Assembly (NCBI GenBank): GCA_038320885.1
Contig: JBBQER010000133.1
Span: 1 to 8,075 of the forward strand
Origin: JBBQER01 sp038320885
GTDB lineage: Bacteria > Actinomycetota > Acidimicrobiia > IMCC26256 > PALSA-610
Direction of reading: 5' to 3'
DNA: 8,075 bases
The notes beneath the pieces were generated by a model. It was not told the DNA's origin. It saw only the letters and a list, made by a program, of their open reading frames with translations, and ran no database searches. A program made the translations under genes and the position numbers. Of the stretch, positions 4,998-8,075 are shown piece after piece; within the stretch, counting starts at the first letter, position 1, and each line of letters starts with the position of its first letter.

Positions 4998-7900
4998 GAC
5001 CCCGCTCCCGCTTGACGCGGGGGATCCGGCGGCCGGCGCGTCGGGTGCGCGCGGAGGTTCACCGTCGACAACGGGGAGTTGACGCGGGCGCGGCGCACAG
5101 TCATCACCGCTCGACCGGGCGAAGAACCGGCCGATGAGCGGCAGCTCCCAGAACGACTCCGCCCGCGCGACCGCGATCGACGCCGACAGGAGATGCTCGG
5201 GCGAGTCGTAGCACGCGTACCGCGGATGCCACTCGGGTTGGAACTTTTCGTTGAACGTCCAGAGTGACTCGATCTGCATCGAGTCGCTCATGCGCTCGAG
5301 GAACCATTTCTCCACGCGATGCACGAATCGATCCCCGGCTTCGCTCGCGAGCACCGCACGGAAAGTCGCGAAGTTGAGCGCGAGCCCGGCGTATCCCTCC
5401 TGGCGGAGGTGCTCGATCGTCTCGACGACCACGAGCTCGGTCAGGCCGTTGGGATGATCGCCGCGCTCGGACCGGCGCATCAGGTCGAGCGACCATCCGG
5501 AGATCGCGCGCGCCGGCACGTACTGGCAGAACGCGGCCGGCTGATCGTCGCGGTCGAACGCGACCGCCAGCAGCAACCCGCGATCGTCGGGGTCGAAGGC
5601 GCGCCCGAGTGTCATCGAGAACCCACGCTCGACGTCGCCCTTGCGGCTCTCCGTCAAAAGATCGCGCAGCTGTTGCTCGAGCTCGGGTGCCAGCTTCGAG
5701 GGGTCGAACATCTCGACGCGGTACCCGGCCTTGCGGACGCGGCTCACCGACTGGCGCAGACTCTTGTTCTGCTTGCCGTCGAGGCTGAAACCGGCAACGT
5801 CGACGACGGCTTCGTCGCCGATGTACAGGTCGTGCATCCCGCTCGCCCCGTAGACCGGCAACCAGTCGCCGCAGGCCGCCATCACCGCGACCGCCCAACC
5901 GTGATCCTCGGCGAACTCGCGAAACGCCGCCCACACATCGGCCCTCTGCGACACCGGACCCACGGGATCCGGCGAGACGAGCGCGATGCCGTTGTGGACC
6001 CGGTAGGCGACGAGCGAGTCGCGATGGCCGAACCACTCCTTGTCGGAGCGGAGCGCGAAGTACGAAAGCGAGTCGGTGCCGTACCGCTCCACGAGATACC
6101 GCGCCCGCTCGCGTGAGAGCGGACGGAACGACGTGGTTCTCGCGGCGACCGCCGGCCGGAAGGCCAGCCACCCGACCGCGAGCGCGATCCCGATGCCGAC
6201 CGCGAGCAGGGCCGGAGAAAGCAAGGTGTCGACGCGATTAGGCAGCTCCACCGACCGGCTCCCGACGAGACGCAGCGCCACCGCCGCGATTGCCCGGTCG
6301 AGCGGAATGCGTGGTCCGCGGATCTCGACGCCGACCACGCCCGCGGTGATCGCGACCGCGGCGGTGGTGACCGCCACCGACACCGCGCGCCGCGCCGAGC
6401 TCGGGTTTGCCGGCGCCGCGAAGTCGTTGCCGTGTGTCGCGAGGAACATCGCGACGAGTAGGGTGAGAAACGCCTCTTCGATATCGAGACCCTTCACCAC
6501 GTGGCCGCCGATGCTCACCAGGAGCAACCCCAGCGCGAGCTGCCACGCGTGGCGCTGACCTCGCCGCACGCCTCGAGACAGGAACAGGAGCCCCACACCC
6601 GCCAGTGCGACGAGCGCCGCCGCGGCTTCCGGCAGCTCGATCGGTGTGAAGCGCTGGAGGCCCTCGAACCGGCTGGCGATCGGCAAGGTCACGGCCGACG
6701 CGAGGTTGAGAACGCCCGTGAGCGCGATGGCCGCCGCCGCGATGCGCCGCGTCCGCCGGCGGAGCGCGGTGGCATCGCCGGTGGACGGCCAGGTCACGGT
6801 GCCGGGATGCTGCGCGACGACCGTGGGCGGCCACGCAGGCTTGACCCGGTCGCGCGCGAGGACGCGTTCGAGCCACCGTTGGTGCGGGAGGTCGCGCACG
6901 CCGTGCCAGAGGCGGGCGTGCAGGTCGGCGCCCGCCTCGAGCTCGACCCAGGAGCAGCGCAGGCGCTCGACGAAGACCGGCGGAAAGCCGCACCGGGCCC
7001 GGGCGCATTCGACGACCCGACCGCCGCTCCCGCAGTTCGCGTAGAACGATCCGCCGCCGAGATCGGTCAGCTCGGGGCGCCGCGTGTGCGCGGTGATCAG
7101 CCCGACTGCCCCGGCCGTGGCCAGCGTGACGGCCTCGCCCCGCGCGTCGTCGTTGCCGCGAGGTCGGACGCCCCACCAGGCGACGCCGCCGAGCGCGTCC
7201 CGAAGTTGGGTCGCGGTGAAGACGAGCACCGCCGCGACGAGCGCGAGCTCGAGCACCAGGCCGGAACCGAGCAGTCGCAAGAGGCGCGCCAGGGGGCTCC
7301 CATTGGGATGCGGCGCGGTCAGCTCGATGAACGACAGGAAGAGCGCCAGCCCGACGAGCGCGGGCACGAGCAGCCAGGCCGACCGGCGCAACAGGCGGCG
7401 GTACGCGAACCGCGACGCGACGAACGCCCCGGCGAGGCCGCTGTCAGTGAGATCTTCGATCCCGGTCAGCCACGGGCCGTTCGCCTCGTCGGCCGCGAGC
7501 GCGGGCCCGATCTCGCGCGCGACGTGCAACGCCAACGGGCGATCGTTCGCATCGCGGGGGTCACCGAATGCGGCCGTCGGATCAAGCCGGTGGCCCGGCT
7601 CCACCTGTACGAGCCGCGTGCCGGTTCCGGTGTCGACTTCGAGCGCGCACGCGAGGGCGACTTCGCCGCCGATCGCGGTGATCCCGCCGACGGTGCGTAT
7701 GTCGTACGCGAGCGCGCGGTCACGTGTTCCGGGGAGAACGACGAGTCGATGGTCGGACCCGGCGACGAACGCCGTGAGCGCGGCCGCGAGACGCGGATGG
7801 GCGGCCAGCGCCGACTCGATGGTCGTACCCTCGCGCAGGTCGAACGCGTCGCCCGCGAGCACGACCACGCCGGGGCCGCGGCACTCTTCGATCGCGCGCG

Positions 7901-8036
7901 CGACCGTTCGCGTCACCTCGCGAGTGATGTCGGTCGCGCCGTTTGCGAGCCGAAGATCGCTGAACACCAGCACCCGCGCGCCGCGTCCGACTTGGATGGT
8001 GAGCTCGTCGGGTACCGAGCGCCGGTGGTCCGACAA
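4995..8036 (-). CDS. Metallophosphoesterase-like / LPG synthase-type (DUF2156) membrane fusion
   Basis: The protein has 1013 residues and three parts. (1) Residues 21-375 follow a calcineurin-like phosphoesterase: VFSDLRL (24-30), AGDAFDL (61-67), LPGTRDRA (101-108), PGHRLDP (147-153), TAHTRRPEL (315-323) and FYANCGS (331-337). Two membrane helices at about 219-240 and 255-276 interrupt it. Several metal ligands are changed: DxH is DLR (Arg29), GNHD is GTRD, GHTH is AHTR; Asp27, Asp63, His148 and His317 remain, so catalysis is doubtful. (2) Six hydrophobic helices lie at about 430-452, 467-488, 496-515, 519-535, 550-571 and 605-627. (3) Residues 637-960 match the MprF/LysX C-terminal domain (YFALRSDKEWF, VSPDPVGP, DGKQNKSLRQSVSRVRKAGY, LALNFATFR), which transfers an amino acid from aminoacyl-tRNA to phosphatidylglycerol; no lysyl-tRNA synthetase domain follows. 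A Pro/Ala/Ser-rich tail closes it. The TTG start is provisional, as the frame stays open to the window edge. Confidence 0.88.
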   Translation of the reverse strand: MSDHRRSVPDELTIQVGRGARVLVFSDLRLANGATDITREVTRTVARAIEECRGPGVVVLAGDAFDLREGTTIESALAAHPRLAAALTAFVAGSDHRLVVLPGTRDRALAYDIRTVGGITAIGGEVALACALEVDTGTGTRLVQVEPGHRLDPTAAFGDPRDANDRPLALHVAREIGPALAADEANGPWLTGIEDLTDSGLAGAFVASRFAYRRLLRRSAWLLVPALVGLALFLSFIELTAPHPNGSPLARLLRLLGSGLVLELALVAAVLVFTATQLRDALGGVAWWGVRPRGNDDARGEAVTLATAGAVGLITAHTRRPELTDLGGGSFYANCGSGGRVVECARARCGFPPVFVERLRCSWVELEAGADLHARLWHGVRDLPHQRWLERVLARDRVKPAWPPTVVAQHPGTVTWPSTGDATALRRRTRRIAAAAIALTGVLNLASAVTLPIASRFEGLQRFTPIELPEAAAALVALAGVGLLFLSRGVRRGQRHAWQLALGLLLVSIGGHVVKGLDIEEAFLTLLVAMFLATHGNDFAAPANPSSARRAVSVAVTTAAVAITAGVVGVEIRGPRIPLDRAIAAVALRLVGSRSVELPNRVDTLLSPALLAVGIGIALAVGWLAFRPAVAARTTSFRPLSRERARYLVERYGTDSLSYFALRSDKEWFGHRDSLVAYRVHNGIALVSPDPVGPVSQRADVWAAFREFAEDHGWAVAVMAACGDWLPVYGASGMHDLYIGDEAVVDVAGFSLDGKQNKSLRQSVSRVRKAGYRVEMFDPSKLAPELEQQLRDLLTESRKGDVERGFSMTLGRAFDPDDRGLLLAVAFDRDDQPAAFCQYVPARAISGWSLDLMRRSERGDHPNGLTELVVVETIEHLRQEGYAGLALNFATFRAVLASEAGDRFVHRVEKWFLERMSDSMQIESLWTFNEKFQPEWHPRYACYDSPEHLLSASIAVARAESFWELPLIGRFFARSSGDDCAPRPRQLPVVDGEPPRAPDAPAAGSPASSGSGV
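5007..5021. terminator. Small GC hairpin at the zinc-finger / fusion-gene convergence
   Basis: CCCGC (5007-5011) and GCGGG (5017-5021) form a 5-bp stem with a 5-base loop, 15 bp after the zinc-finger stop and inside the last codons of the leftward gene. No T-run follows on either strand. It is a weak terminator candidate for the rightward transcript. Confidence 0.2.
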
Positions 8037-8075
8037 CTCGACCAGTCGAGCGTCAGATCCGGCGATGTCAGGATC
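8037..8075 (-). other. Possible upstream coding extension or leader of the fusion gene
   Basis: Read leftward in frame with the fusion gene, these 13 codons contain no stop, so the gene could begin beyond the window. Against that, the first ten codons mostly lack the G/C third base seen downstream (gat, cct, gga, tct, gct, cga), as expected of non-coding leader. No ATG or GTG lies in frame; CTG at codon 11 and the TTG at 8036 are the only start-like codons. There is no convincing Shine-Dalgarno. Confidence 0.4.

Noticed and set aside
5104..6171. Leftward open frame of 355 codons inside the fusion gene
   Set aside because: Same strand, shifted frame; arginine-rich and without motifs, while the DUF2156 frame over the same bases is well conserved in pattern.
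73..8036. Functional link between tRNA-Ala and the MprF-type domain (alanyl-phosphatidylglycerol synthesis)
   Set aside because: Some MprF relatives use Ala-tRNA, but the genes are almost 5 kb apart with several unrelated genes between them, and tRNA genes are housekeeping; proximity alone is no evidence.

Overview
The window is GC-rich, gene-dense bacterial DNA. Strong G/C preference at third codon positions, a GTG and a probable TTG start, and TANNNT -10-like hexamers 6 to 9 nt before several start codons (suggesting leaderless mRNAs) point to Actinomycetota. An Acidimicrobiia-like lineage is my best guess, but no marker gene here proves it. I see no insertion sequence, phage gene, CRISPR array or rRNA; the region looks like ordinary chromosome with some unusual protein architectures.

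Layout. At the left edge a tRNA-Ala(UGC) gene reads leftward (73-146). A 76-bp divergent spacer separates it from a rightward gene for a predicted lipoprotein with a jelly-roll-like domain (223-1011), followed by a stand-alone metallophosphoesterase with a complete set of metal ligands (1047-1775). A leftward gene for a cyclic-nucleotide-binding-fold protein without a DNA-binding domain (1772-2257) meets it tail to tail, the stop codons sharing CTAG. A 59-bp divergent spacer then leads to a long rightward gene for a YfhO-family polytopic membrane protein (2317-4677). It is followed after 21 bp by a small UBP-type zinc-finger protein (4699-4992). The right 3 kb is one leftward gene of at least 1013 codons (4995-8036). 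It fuses a degenerate metallophosphoesterase-like domain, interrupted by a membrane hairpin, to a membrane bundle and a C-terminal MprF/LPG-synthase-type (DUF2156) domain.

How the genes relate. Three products act at or in the cell envelope: the lipoprotein, YfhO (GT-C-like, linked in other bacteria to glycosylation of envelope polymers) and the DUF2156 protein (family role: aminoacylation of membrane lipids). The strands alternate, so this is not one operon; only the lipoprotein/phosphoesterase pair and the YfhO/zinc-finger pair could be co-transcribed. A shared pathway is inference only.

The points most worth a second look are the phosphoesterase-like/DUF2156 fusion with eroded metal ligands, the cNMP-fold protein lacking the phosphate-binding arginine, the bacterial UBP zinc finger, the repeated leaderless promoter pattern, and the two convergent gene ends that form palindromes from their stop codons.
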